DNA from: JBJMQS01 sp045802605
GTDB taxonomy: Bacteria > Planctomycetota > Planctomycetia > Gemmatales > Gemmataceae
DNA: 64,000 nucleotides
Assembly: GCA_045802605.1 (NCBI GenBank)
Contig: JBJMQS010000035.1
Span: forward strand, 15,233-79,232
Direction of reading: 5' to 3'
The notes beneath the pieces are model-generated. The model was not told the origin of the DNA. It worked only from the letters and a program-made list of their open reading frames with translations, and made no database searches. The position numbers and the translations under genes are program-made. Positions 51,281 through 61,050 of the stretch are shown here, one piece after another; the first letter of the stretch is position 1, and each line of letters begins with the position of its first letter.

Positions 51281-51976
51281 ATGGACCGCCGTGAAATGCT
51301 GGGAGCCGTCGGTGCGCTCGGAGTCGGCTTGGCCGCCGGGTCAACCGCCAAGTCCGCCGTGCATGAGGAAAAAGGCAAAGGGCCGCTCGGCGACACCAAG
51401 CTCGCACACTTCTGCGGCATCCACGTCGCCAAGAATAATCCAAAGTTCCAGATCGTGACCGAACACTACTGCGGCCCCTGCGGTGACGGCCTGCATCAGT
51501 GCCTGCTGTATGACTCCACCAAGCCGCACGCAAAATTGCTGGGCGTCGAATACATCGTGACTGACGAGATCTACCAGAAGCTGCCCAAGGAAGAGAAAAA
51601 ATACTGGCACCCGCACACCTATGAAGTGCTCTCAGGCGGCCTGATCGCACCAGAGATGAGCGCCGAAGACGAGTTCAAGTTCATGAGCTACATCATGCCG
51701 ACCTGGGGCAAGACTTGGCACACCTGGCCCGATCCGAGCACGCCGGTGCCGATGGGCGAGCCGCTTCTGATTTGGTCGCTGATGGCTGACAACCATACGG
51801 ACAAGAAAATTGTCGAGGAGCGCGACCGCATCCACGGCGTGACCGCGGCCAAAGTCCGCGCCGATCGCATCGCCAAGTTCGGCATGGATGTTCCGAACGT
51901 GTCATTCCCGAAGTCGATGGATTTCATCGGCCGACAATGGACCGACAGCGGCGACGATAAACCGACCAAGAAGTAA
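51281..51976 (+). CDS. DUF1264 / oil body-associated protein (OBAP)-like secreted protein
   Basis: 231 residues. The N-terminus (MDRREMLGAVGALGVGLAAG) has an RR plus hydrophobic segment resembling a Tat signal without the full SRRxFLK consensus. The mature part matches DUF1264/OBAP: HYCGPCGDGLHQCLLYDS, KLLGVEYIVTDEIYQ, YWHPHTYEVLSGGLIAP. OBAPs are best known from plant oil bodies and some bacteria; the activity is not known. AGGAG precedes the ATG by 6 bases. It is convergent with the molybdoenzyme gene. Confidence 0.88.
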   Translation: MDRREMLGAVGALGVGLAAGSTAKSAVHEEKGKGPLGDTKLAHFCGIHVAKNNPKFQIVTEHYCGPCGDGLHQCLLYDSTKPHAKLLGVEYIVTDEIYQKLPKEEKKYWHPHTYEVLSGGLIAPEMSAEDEFKFMSYIMPTWGKTWHTWPDPSTPVPMGEPLLIWSLMADNHTDKKIVEERDRIHGVTAAKVRADRIAKFGMDVPNVSFPKSMDFIGRQWTDSGDDKPTKK

Positions 51977-51983
51977 ATAACAT

Positions 51984-52043
51984 CGTTTAGCGGCTGACCC
52001 GCAGGGTCGCCGAAACAGCGTCCTGCGGGCCCGCCGCTAAACG
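51984..52043. repeat. inverted repeat, family H (CGTTTAGCGGCTGACCCGCAGG)
   Basis: Arms CGTTTAGCGGCTGACCCGCAG and its imperfect complement CTGCGGGCCCGCCGCTAAACG enclose a 20-nt loop. It lies in the convergent gap and its right arm contains the stop codon of the minus-strand molybdoenzyme. Confidence 0.88.
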
Positions 52044-54253
52044 GTTGCCAATCGCCGCCGCCCCGCCGCATCTTCCGCGCCGACGACCGCATCCGCCGCG
52101 ATCGTCACCGGCACATTCTTGAATGCCGGCGTCTTGGAATCTGGATCGACCTCTCGTCCCACCAACACATTCGCCTCCGGATAATACATCGCCACGTTAC
52201 CGGGCTTAATGTCCGCGAACGGGCGAGCGAGGATGCCGCGCATTTCACCGGCCGCGCTTCGGACGGTCACTCGTTGCTCCGCAACCAATCCAAGCCGTTG
52301 CAAATCCTCGGGATGCAAGAGCACCACATCGCGGCGTTCCTGGCCGCGGTAAATGTCTTCGTCCTCATACACCACCGTGTTGAACTGGCCTTCGCTGCGA
52401 ATGGTCATTAAGCGCAAATCCCCGTTCAACTGTGGCAACGGCACCACGCCGAATTGCGCCTTGCCGCTCGGCGTGGCGAAGCGCGGCTCGTGTAGCACGC
52501 GGCCTGGAATGGTGAACTCGCGCTTGCCCGCATCGACGCCGGTCAACTCACTGAGTCCTGGCAGCACTCGCGCCATTAGGTCACGAATGCCGGCGTGACT
52601 TTGCAACTTCGCCCATTCAACTGGGCGATCGCCACAGACACGGCGGCCAATGTCGGTCAAAATCTCCACTTCCGTGCGTGGTCCGTCCAATCGCGGCGGC
52701 CCGCCGTCGGAGACGCGCATGTAGTTGAACATCGATTCTTGCGTCGTCAGTTGGCTCTCTTCATCGCGGGCCCGCACCGGCAGGATCAGCGTGTGCTTCG
52801 GTCGACCCTGCACTAAGCCCGTATTAAGCGACGTGTTCATGTAGGCGACCAGCTCAAGCTGGCTCAATGCCTCTTTGGCAAATGCTGCATCCGGGTTGGA
52901 GCCATAGAGGTTGCCGCCCAAACAAATCGCGGTGCGAATCCGGCCCGATGCGGCCGCTTCCATGCAAGCCATCGTGTCGAGCCCGGGCTGGCGCGGCAGC
53001 GAGATGCCGAGCGCCTTCTCCAAATTGTCGAGCACCGCCTGTTTCAATTGCGGCGCGACGCCGACGGTGCCCATGCCTTGCACGTTTGAATGGCCGCGAA
53101 TCGGTAACAGCCCAGCGCTGGGGCGACCCACCATGCCGCGCAACAGGGCGAGATTTACGATCGCCCGCACGTTTCCAACGCCGTGGGTGTGATGGGTGAT
53201 ACCCATTGTCCAGCCGAAGATCACGTTTTTCGCGGCGATGAAGTCGTCCGCGAACGCTTCAATTTCTTCGCGCTTCACGCCTGACCCGGCGACGATCGCG
53301 GCCCAAGGCGTTTCCTCAACCGCGGCACGGTACGCATCGAAGCCTTCAGTAAACGAGGCGACGAAATCCTGCGACGCGGCCTTGCGCTCCAGAACGCACT
53401 TCGCCACGGCGGTGAGGAGTGCGATATCGCCGCCAATGTGCGGCTGAATGTATCGGCTCGCCACGCGAGTGCCAAAGAGCAGGCTGCGCCAATCCGATGG
53501 CACCCGGAAATTGACGAGCCCGATCTCGCGCACTGGGTTCACGACAATCACTTTGCCGCCACGACGACGTATATTTTTGAGCGATGTCATCAACCGCGGA
53601 TGGTTCGATGCCGGGTTGCCGCCGATCAGCACGAAGAGGTCGGCCGCCTCGACGTCTTCGAGCGAGACGGTTGCGGTGCTGGTGCCGAGCGAGCGGCCCA
53701 ATCCGACGCCACTGGCTTGGTGGCAGTAATAGGAGCAGTTGTTGACGTAGTTGGTGCCGTACACCCGTGCGAGCAATTGCAGAATGAACCCGGCTTCGTT
53801 CGACGAGCGGCCACTGGCGTAAAAGAACGCTTCATCGGGCTGATGCGAGCGCAACTGGTCTGCAATTCGGCCCAGCGCGTCGTCCCAGGTGATGGCTCGA
53901 TAATTCGTGTCGCCGGGCCCGGCGTACAGGGGCGCGGTCAATCGGCCCGACCACTCCAACTCGCGCGGCGACAAGCTTTGCAACTGCGCGATGGAGTACG
54001 TGCGGAAGAAATCTTCGGATATGCCCGGCTGCAAATCCGCCACCATGGCTTGGAATGACTTCTTGCACACTTCGGGAAAGTGTCCAGCCTCATTGACCAT
54101 GCCGCCTTTTTGTCCGCCCATGCCGAGCGCACAGGTCTTGCAGGTGTTCTTGGAGCGCATGGCGTGCCACAGCCGCCGCCAGCCAACGCGATGGGCCATG
54201 CGGAGGGTGTACCAGACTGCCGCGAAGCCACCGCCGGCCCGTTTCCGACGCAT
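52037..54253 (-). CDS. FdhF/YdeP-family molybdopterin oxidoreductase
   Basis: 738 residues. N-terminal Cys cluster CKTCALGMGGQKGG is typical of the YdeP group rather than of the 4Cys [4Fe-4S] consensus. Molybdopterin blocks follow: YYCHQASGVGLGRSLGTSTAT, LIGGNPASNHPRL, GHSNVQGMGTVGV, GGNLYGSNPDAAF and a C-terminal cofactor-binding domain (PLPQLNGDLRLMTIRSEGQF). YdeP proteins are linked to acid tolerance; the substrate is unknown. Its C-terminus runs into the family H palindrome. Molybdenum cofactor genes are not adjacent. Confidence 0.88.
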   Translation of the reverse strand: MRRKRAGGGFAAVWYTLRMAHRVGWRRLWHAMRSKNTCKTCALGMGGQKGGMVNEAGHFPEVCKKSFQAMVADLQPGISEDFFRTYSIAQLQSLSPRELEWSGRLTAPLYAGPGDTNYRAITWDDALGRIADQLRSHQPDEAFFYASGRSSNEAGFILQLLARVYGTNYVNNCSYYCHQASGVGLGRSLGTSTATVSLEDVEAADLFVLIGGNPASNHPRLMTSLKNIRRRGGKVIVVNPVREIGLVNFRVPSDWRSLLFGTRVASRYIQPHIGGDIALLTAVAKCVLERKAASQDFVASFTEGFDAYRAAVEETPWAAIVAGSGVKREEIEAFADDFIAAKNVIFGWTMGITHHTHGVGNVRAIVNLALLRGMVGRPSAGLLPIRGHSNVQGMGTVGVAPQLKQAVLDNLEKALGISLPRQPGLDTMACMEAAASGRIRTAICLGGNLYGSNPDAAFAKEALSQLELVAYMNTSLNTGLVQGRPKHTLILPVRARDEESQLTTQESMFNYMRVSDGGPPRLDGPRTEVEILTDIGRRVCGDRPVEWAKLQSHAGIRDLMARVLPGLSELTGVDAGKREFTIPGRVLHEPRFATPSGKAQFGVVPLPQLNGDLRLMTIRSEGQFNTVVYEDEDIYRGQERRDVVLLHPEDLQRLGLVAEQRVTVRSAAGEMRGILARPFADIKPGNVAMYYPEANVLVGREVDPDSKTPAFKNVPVTIAADAVVGAEDAAGRRRLATV

Positions 54254-54267
54254 GAAACCTCCAAAAG

Positions 54268-54346
54268 CTAACCACAGAGAACACAGAGAACACGGAGAAA
54301 ACTAGGAGTGGATTTCTCCGTGTTCTCTGTGATCTCTGTGGTTAGT
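54268..54346. repeat. palindromic repeat, family B-like copy 3
   Basis: GCTAACCACAGAGAACACAG at the left and CTCTGTGGTTAG at the right pair around an ACTAGGAGTGGA loop. It lies in the divergent region between the molybdoenzyme and ndk. Confidence 0.85.
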
Positions 54347-54379
54347 TCTTATTTTAATCCAAACACTAGGAGATGCGAT

Positions 54380-54826
54380 ATGCAACAGACGCTTGTTCTG
54401 ATCAAACCGGACGGCATGCAACGCCGGCTCGCCGGGAAAATATTGGCCCGTTTTGAAGAGAAGGGCCTGCGGATCGCCGCGGCCAAGCTCGTGCGGCCCA
54501 GCAAAGAACTGGCGTCGCAGCACTACGCGGTGCATGCGGGCAAGCCTTTTTATGATTCGCTCCTGCAATTCTTGACCTCGGGGCCGGCCTTGGCCCTGGT
54601 GCTCGAAGGCCGCGAAGCCGTCAGCGTGGTCCGCGGCATGATGGGCACCACGGATGGCGCGAAGTCACCCCCGGGCACGATCCGCGGCGACTTCGCCCTG
54701 AGCGTGCAGAACAACCTCATCCACGGCTCCGATAGCCCGGAAAACGCCGCGACCGAGATCAAGCTCTGGTTCAAGCCGGAGGAGATGGCCGCGTACGAGA
54801 TGGCGGACGCGCAGTGGGTAGGGTAA
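54380..54826 (+). CDS. ndk: nucleoside diphosphate kinase
   Basis: 148 residues from ATG 54380, with AGGAG about 8 bases upstream; a longer frame from 54308 runs through the palindrome and is rejected. All Ndk features are present: TLVLIKPDGMQRRLAG, the Kpn-type loop, and the catalytic His in NLIHGSDSPENA. The enzyme transfers gamma phosphate from ATP to nucleoside diphosphates in the cytosol. Length is normal. Confidence 0.96.
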   Translation: MQQTLVLIKPDGMQRRLAGKILARFEEKGLRIAAAKLVRPSKELASQHYAVHAGKPFYDSLLQFLTSGPALALVLEGREAVSVVRGMMGTTDGAKSPPGTIRGDFALSVQNNLIHGSDSPENAATEIKLWFKPEEMAAYEMADAQWVG

Positions 54827-54827
54827 G

Positions 54828-54923
54828 GAAGAATTAACCGCAGAGAACGCAGAGAGCGCGGAGAAAACCAATTCATGTTTTGGTTTGCTCCGCGCTCTCT
54901 GCGCTCTCTGCGGTTAACTCTTT
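54828..54923. repeat. palindromic repeat, family B copy 4
   Basis: GAATTAACCGCAGAGAACGC and its complement (GCGTTCTCTGCGGTTAAC-like, with GCGCTCTCTGCGGTTAACTC) form a 96-bp palindrome between the convergent ndk and def genes. Confidence 0.93.
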
Positions 54924-55524
54924 ACAAAACTGGACCGGCAGGGACTTCCTTGCCATGGGATTCGAGTTGCTTGAGCAAATCCACGTCCGCTGCGAATTCG
55001 CCTTTCTTCTGCGCTAGCCGGTAGTCGCGTTCGAAGTCCTTCAGTGCTTGCCGACTCGAGAGTTTCCCCAGGGGCGTCATCTTGTCGATGAATAATTCGC
55101 CGTGCAGATGGTCAATCTCGTGCTGCCAGATGCGGGCGGATAACTCCGCTGAGGTCATCTCGAACGCCCGGCCCTGCAGGTCGTACGCCTGCACGACCAC
55201 TTCCTTCGCCCGGCGAACATTCTGGTACAGACCCGGGAAACTGAGACATCCCTCGGATCCTTCCTGAGTGCCCTTGCGGCTTAGAATCACCGGATTCACC
55301 GCGACGCACTCAGCCTCTTTATTCTCCGGCTCGCCTTCGAAATTCATGACTAGCAGATGCACTGGCATCGCGACCTGCGGCGCGGCCAGGCCCAGGCCCT
55401 TGTGCTCGTACATCAGCTCGAGCATCCGGCCGGCGAGCAGTCGCAACTCTTTATCGATCGTCGTCACCGGCTTCGCGGGGTAACGCAAGGCCGGGTGCGG
55501 ATAGGGAACAATTCGGATGGTCAT
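54922..55524 (-). CDS. def: peptide deformylase
   Basis: 200 residues with the three deformylase motifs: GLGLAAPQV, EGCLSFP (metal Cys) and QHEIDHLHG (metal His pair). It removes the formyl group from nascent proteins in the cytosol. Length slightly above the usual 170 because of a C-terminal extension (YRLAQKKGEFAADVDLLKQLES). Single gene, convergent with ndk. Confidence 0.96.
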   Translation of the reverse strand: MTIRIVPYPHPALRYPAKPVTTIDKELRLLAGRMLELMYEHKGLGLAAPQVAMPVHLLVMNFEGEPENKEAECVAVNPVILSRKGTQEGSEGCLSFPGLYQNVRRAKEVVVQAYDLQGRAFEMTSAELSARIWQHEIDHLHGELFIDKMTPLGKLSSRQALKDFERDYRLAQKKGEFAADVDLLKQLESHGKEVPAGPVL

Positions 55525-55638
55525 GTTTTCAATATAGCGTCAGACGCAAGCTCGGGGCGATGCTGATTCAGGCCGCCTGTCGGGCCAAAGTATGATATGT
55601 TTTTGCGGCATTTCTTTTTCCTCCCCTTGTGGTTTCCC

Positions 55639-56205
55639 ATGAACACCTGCACTGAACTGACCATCCGGCTCATGCCGATCTCTGAACTCATTCCCGCACC
55701 TTATAACCCGCGGCGGGCCATCAAATCGAGCGACCCGGCTTATCGCAAACTCGCGGCGAGTCTGCGCGAGTTCGGTCTCGTCGAGCCCTTGATCTGGAAC
55801 GAACTGACCGGGCACGTGGTCGGAGGCCATTTGCGGCTTTCGATTCTGCGGCAACAAGGTGCCGAGCAGGTGCCGGTCTCTGTCGTGCAATTGACCCCCG
55901 AGCGGGAGCGGGCCCTGAACATCGTGCTGAATAACCGGGAGGCCCAGGGGCAATTCGATTCCGCGAAACTCACTGAGATCCTCGGCGAGCTTGAGCAACA
56001 GCCCGAACTCACGCTGACCGGATTCGATGCCGACGATTTGCGGGCGTTTCGCCTGGAGCCAGTGGAGATACCGAATGACGACCTACCGGCTGATAATGTC
56101 GAAATCCTTCTAACGATCCCGAAAGAGGCGTATGAGGCGATTTCGCCGCGGCTCGATGCGATCGTCCGCGAGTTTGATTTGAAATGTCACGTCCGGGGAC
56201 TCTAA
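55639..56205 (+). CDS. ParB N-terminal-domain protein
   Basis: 188 residues from ATG 55639. ParB/sulfiredoxin-like domain: LIPAPYNPRR, LAASLREFGLVEPLIW, VVGGHLRLSILRQQGAEQVP and ERERALNIVLNNREAQGQF. This shape is typical of phage-type ParB domains found next to methyltransferases, terminases or modification genes. The C-terminal 40 residues (VEILLTIPKEAYEAI) form a separate unit. It lies 25 bp before murB on the plus strand; the terminase-like cluster is 2 to 5 kb away. Confidence 0.85.
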   Translation: MNTCTELTIRLMPISELIPAPYNPRRAIKSSDPAYRKLAASLREFGLVEPLIWNELTGHVVGGHLRLSILRQQGAEQVPVSVVQLTPERERALNIVLNNREAQGQFDSAKLTEILGELEQQPELTLTGFDADDLRAFRLEPVEIPNDDLPADNVEILLTIPKEAYEAISPRLDAIVREFDLKCHVRGL

Positions 56206-56230
56206 TCGCCGGCGCGATAGAATTTCCCCC

Positions 56231-57109
56231 ATGACGGTCCTTGAACAGTTTCCCGAAATTACCAAAGCCAACGTGCCCTTGGCTCCGTTCACCCATTTGC
56301 GGATCGGCGGCCCCGCCGAGTTTTTCGTTGAGCCGCAGACGGTCGCCGAGTTGACGGCAGTGCTCGAGTTCGCGGGCAAGAACAAAATCCCGCTGCGGGT
56401 ATTCGGCGGCGGCGTAAACCTCGTCATCCGCGACGAAACCATATTCGGTATTGTGATGCGGCTGACGGCCCCGGCCTTCACCGAAATCCATGTGGATGGC
56501 AAGCGAGTCAAAGCCGGCTGCGGGGCCAAGCTCGCCGAACTCGTTTCCGAAACAGCTCGGCATGGCTTGGCCGGCTTCGAAACTCTTGTCGGTATCCCGG
56601 CCACGGTCGGCGGCGCGCTTCGCTGCAATGCCGGCGACCGTTCCGGTGACATGGGGCAGTTTGTCTTGCGTGTCGAAGTGCTCGACGAGCAGGGCGCGGT
56701 GTCGGTCCGCGAACGCGATGAGCTGCGCTTCGGTGAACATTCCAGCAATCTCGACGATCCGGTGCTGCTCTCGGCTGAATTCGCGCTCGATAACGACTCG
56801 GCGGATGCAATTGTCAAGCGCATGCGAAAGGCGTGGATCCATCGCCGGGCGTCCGAGCCGTTGCCATTCGAACACGCCGCGCGGGTGTTTCAGAATCCGC
56901 GTGGCCAATCAGCCACGGCGCTCTTGGAGCAAGCGGGTGTCGCCCGGGCCAAGGTCGGCAAAGCCGAGGTGAGTAGCCGCAACGCCAATTACATCGTGAC
57001 GCACGATGGCGCCACCGCCCGCGACGTGCTGGCACTGATGGATCTGATGCGCGAGAAAGTCGTCGAGACTTCCGGCGTCGAACTCGTCCCCGAATTGGTG
57101 AGCTGGTAA
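56231..57109 (+). CDS. murB: UDP-N-acetylenolpyruvoylglucosamine reductase (MurB)
   Basis: 292 residues in the FAD-dependent MurB fold: LAPFTHLRIGGPAEFFVEP, FGGGVNLVIRD, GFETLVGIPATVGGALRCNAG, and GVARAKVGKAEVSSRNANYIV near the C-terminus. It catalyses the NADPH-dependent second step of UDP-MurNAc synthesis in the cytosol, so peptidoglycan synthesis is predicted. The glycine loop reads IPATVGGA where IPGTVGGA is usual. The stop abuts the next frame. Confidence 0.95.
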   Translation: MTVLEQFPEITKANVPLAPFTHLRIGGPAEFFVEPQTVAELTAVLEFAGKNKIPLRVFGGGVNLVIRDETIFGIVMRLTAPAFTEIHVDGKRVKAGCGAKLAELVSETARHGLAGFETLVGIPATVGGALRCNAGDRSGDMGQFVLRVEVLDEQGAVSVRERDELRFGEHSSNLDDPVLLSAEFALDNDSADAIVKRMRKAWIHRRASEPLPFEHAARVFQNPRGQSATALLEQAGVARAKVGKAEVSSRNANYIVTHDGATARDVLALMDLMREKVVETSGVELVPELVSW

Positions 57110-57790
57110 CTGAGCCGGGTCACGCGGCTCTTGCTGGCCCTGGCCGCCGGAGTTGCGGTCATCGCGGGAATTATTTGGCTCGGCGGCTTGGCCCATGATG
57201 ATCTGGCACTCGTCGTCGATCAACTGGATGTGCCTACGCCACCCGGCATGAGCCGAGCGGTTTTCCTGGCGGAAATTCAGCACGAAAGCAATTTGCCGCG
57301 CCGCCTGAATCGTAATGATCCGAAGACGGCTGAAGCGTTGAAGAACGCATTTTCCAAGCACCCGTGGGTGGAATCGGTCGAGATCAGCGACCTGATGAAG
57401 GCCCAGCCAGTCGTGCTGACATTGCGAACGCCGACGCTGGCGGTGGCGGGACGCGTCCTGGATCGGGAAGGGGTGTTGTTGCCCCGGCGTGCGCCGATTA
57501 TCGGCCTGCCGGATTACCGCGGTGCGATCAATTCGCAAACAGGCGAATCGGGCCAGCCATTTGGCGACCCCGCAGTGCGGGATGTCGCGAAGCGCATCGG
57601 TTGGCTTGAAGTGCAGGTTCCTGAGATTCATTGGCAATCCGCTGAGATCACAGCCGATGGATTGATTCTGACTCGCGACGACGGGGCCAAAGCCATTTGG
57701 GGAAAAGACGCGTCCGGCGAACCCACGGCCGAAGCGAAAGCCGCGAGACTCCGCGCCTGGCCCAGCGGCGACATCGATTTGCGAAAGTAA
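57110..57790 (+). CDS. FtsQ-like membrane protein (non-standard start region)
   Basis: About 219-226 residues. The frame begins directly after the murB stop in the same frame; the first usable codons are CTG 57110 and TTG 57131, with no ATG or GTG until Met-40ish. An N-terminal membrane helix (LALAAGVAVIAGIIWLGGLA) is followed by a POTRA-like segment (HPWVESVEISDLMKAQPVVLTL) and a beta region, as in FtsQ/DivIB. FtsQ joins the divisome at the septum; most planctomycetes lack FtsZ, so the role here is not settled. Tight coupling to murB is likely. Confidence 0.6.
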   Translation: MSRVTRLLLALAAGVAVIAGIIWLGGLAHDDLALVVDQLDVPTPPGMSRAVFLAEIQHESNLPRRLNRNDPKTAEALKNAFSKHPWVESVEISDLMKAQPVVLTLRTPTLAVAGRVLDREGVLLPRRAPIIGLPDYRGAINSQTGESGQPFGDPAVRDVAKRIGWLEVQVPEIHWQSAEITADGLILTRDDGAKAIWGKDASGEPTAEAKAARLRAWPSGDIDLRK

Positions 57791-57820
57791 TTTGTTAACC
57801 GTATTTGTTAACCCGGTCTT

Positions 57821-57967
57821 GTTAGCCGGACGCGCAAGCTACGGAAGCCAGAGACTGTGCCCCACTCGAGGGATTCTGCTTTTTCGGTCTCTCGCGATCG
57901 CAAATGAAGGCAGACCTGCAAAATGGGGCCGAGTCTCTGGCTTCCGTAGCTTGCGCGTCCGGCTAAC
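57821..57967. repeat. long inverted repeat, family A copy 4
   Basis: Left arm GTTAGCCGGACGCGCAAGCT... at 57821 and the right arm ending at 57967 are near-perfect complements with a 65-bp loop. It lies in the convergent gap between the FtsQ-like gene and the GNAT end of the cluster. Confidence 0.94.
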
Positions 57968-57988
57968 CAAAACGGGAAACAAACCCGG

Positions 57989-59118
<1,130 letters not shown>

Positions 59119-59121
59119 GGT

Positions 59122-60522
59122 CTACCAGATTCGAGGTGATGGTTGTCGCAGCAGGTCTTCGGTCCCGAACGCGGCCGCATCAACGAGATCGTCATGTGCG
59201 GCGAATGGGAATGCGGTCATTTCGTCAAAGAGCGACCGATGCGCAGCGTGAACATTTGCCGCGTCGCCCTGCAAGCGAAATCGCCCGTTCTCGACGTGGA
59301 CGCCAAACGCCTGGATGCGGTCGCGTTTATTCTTCGATTGCGTCACCGCGTGGAGCTTTGACCCGAATCGGGTGTGCGCCTTCAACAGATCGTGCATCGT
59401 CCGAAAAGCGGCATTCGACTCGAAGAGAATCGCGTCAGGATGCCATCGTTCGTCGGCGGTCTCGATCAAACGCAGCAAGTCTGGAGCGCAAACACGGTGC
59501 GGCACCGCGGCGAGGCAATCCACGCGGTTGTCGCACAGGCCCAGTGCCACAATCGCGGAAGCGTCGGACCGATCGTTCGCCGTCGCTGCGGGATCGACCG
59601 CCAAGACGATGCGCTCGTACTGGCGTGGTTCATTCCAAAACTGAATCCACTCTGGCCGAATGGATGTCGCGCCATCCGCGATGCAAACGAGTTGATAACC
59701 CCGGGCGAACGCTACCTCGCCGATCTCCGCGCGGCGCTGTGCCAACTTGACGCTGCACCATTTCTCGGGCCAGACCGGTTCGAACTGCGGGCCCACGGCT
59801 CGGCGAAAATGTGCGTACGCTCCCGATTCTTTCAACTGCGCGTTCAAGTCGGCTTCATGCCATGGGGTGAAAAGGCACCAAAGCCGGCCGTCGGGCTCCA
59901 GCAGGTTGACGAGGTTTTCGCGGAACGTTGCGCTGACGCGCTCGCGGTCGGCCCGGCTGCGCAGAGCTTTCACATCCACGACGTCATCGCAAATCAATAA
60001 GTCGGCGCGGGCGCCCGTGGAGGCTGCCTCGATGCCAAGTGCGGCGACACTCGGCCCGATGAGCCGGCCTGGCCGCACAATCGAAAATCGACCAGGTTCC
60101 CACGGCCGGTCGGGCCGCAGGTGTGGGAATACCCATCGGACTCGAGGGTTATTGGCAATGGCATCGCGAATGAATCGGCCCCGCTCTTCCGCTAATTCTT
60201 CGCTGGCGCAGACGATTTTCACGCGCAGGCTCGGTCTTCGGCCCAGTTCCCACAGCACTCGGATGCACACCTGCACGCTTTTGCCATGGTCGCGGGGCAA
60301 CTCGACCAGCGTGCGGGTGTTGCGCGAAAGGAAATCCTGCAGTGCGCGATGAACGCTGGCCGCACGCAACGGTGCGCCGTCTGAATCCGCAAAACACAAG
60401 GCGGCGAAGGCGTTGACATCCGCACGGGCCCGGCGAATTGCCTCACGAAGCCGGAGGCTCCTCGGTCGCATCGATGGAGGCATTAAGTTGTGGGTTGTTG
60501 ATTTCTTCATAAGTATCGGCAT
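59122..60522 (-). CDS. phage-type terminase large subunit-like protein
   Basis: 466 residues from 60522 (alternative starts at 60510, 60483 or 60471). ATPase: Walker A-like ELPRDHGKS (about residue 80) and Walker B DLLICDD. Nuclease: AVDPAATANDRSD, ILFESNAA and AHDDLVDAAA, giving the acidic triad of the RNase H-like nuclease. The protein would package or cut DNA in a phage, but no portal, capsid or tail genes are around. It is followed within 3 bp by the ABC-GNAT gene and overlaps the small-subunit-like gene, so it belongs to a three-gene operon. Confidence 0.83.
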   Translation of the reverse strand: MPILMKKSTTHNLMPPSMRPRSLRLREAIRRARADVNAFAALCFADSDGAPLRAASVHRALQDFLSRNTRTLVELPRDHGKSVQVCIRVLWELGRRPSLRVKIVCASEELAEERGRFIRDAIANNPRVRWVFPHLRPDRPWEPGRFSIVRPGRLIGPSVAALGIEAASTGARADLLICDDVVDVKALRSRADRERVSATFRENLVNLLEPDGRLWCLFTPWHEADLNAQLKESGAYAHFRRAVGPQFEPVWPEKWCSVKLAQRRAEIGEVAFARGYQLVCIADGATSIRPEWIQFWNEPRQYERIVLAVDPAATANDRSDASAIVALGLCDNRVDCLAAVPHRVCAPDLLRLIETADERWHPDAILFESNAAFRTMHDLLKAHTRFGSKLHAVTQSKNKRDRIQAFGVHVENGRFRLQGDAANVHAAHRSLFDEMTAFPFAAHDDLVDAAAFGTEDLLRQPSPRIW

Positions 60523-60850
60523 TTTCTTGGGGCTCGGAAGGAGGCGCGGGCGGCAATTCCGGAGCGGCCAAAAGTATGGCTTTGGCGGCGTCGCGGCGCA
60601 TTGTCTCTGTTTCGGATCCCAACAAATTTCGCAATATGCTCACAGCCACGCCGGCTGCGGTCTCGCGATGATGTCTCAGGGCCGCGGCGTACAGTCGATT
60701 CCAAAGCGCAGGGTATTTTTTCGGCCAGCGCCCACAGCAACGAGCACTCCGCTGAACTTTTTGGCCGACGGAGTCCCAGGAAAAGCCGGCGGCGCGCAAT
60801 TCTGCGGCTTCGGCCACGAGCCTGGCAACGGGAGGCGATGGTGTCTTCAT
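60443..60850 (-). CDS. HTH, small-terminase-like protein
   Basis: 135 residues from ATG 60850. ELRAAGFSWDSVGQKVQRSA is a helix-turn-helix-type segment, followed by RWPKKYPALWNRLYAAAL, as in terminase small subunits and resolvase-like HTHs. C-terminal half is acidic and Pro-rich. It overlaps the start of the large-subunit-like gene by up to 80 bp depending on that start, which shows operon structure. DNA-binding is the likely role. Confidence 0.6.
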   Translation of the reverse strand: MKTPSPPVARLVAEAAELRAAGFSWDSVGQKVQRSARCCGRWPKKYPALWNRLYAAALRHHRETAAGVAVSILRNLLGSETETMRRDAAKAILLAAPELPPAPPSEPQENADTYEEINNPQLNASIDATEEPPAS

Positions 60851-61004
60851 CGAAGGGATTCGGAACGAAGTGCCAAATGAAAAGGACCGGCGACAATTCG
60901 CCGGTCCGTCCAAGCCTAAGATAAAAATCCGCTTCAGTCAAACGAGCCGTGACGATTTCGGCAAATCGGGCTCTTGCGACTTAACTTTGCAAGTTTGCTC
61001 TTCG

Positions 61005-61034
61005 CAAAAGGCGACGCCTGCCATCAGGCGTCGC
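61005..61034 (-). terminator. intrinsic terminator after the first DUF1559 gene
   Basis: GCGACGCCTG / CAGGCGTCGC stem with loop ATGG-type, followed on the minus strand by CTTTTGC. It lies 17 bp past the DUF1559 stop. A near-identical hairpin ends the second DUF1559 gene. Confidence 0.8.
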
Positions 61035-61050
61035 CCGCTAACATACGAAA

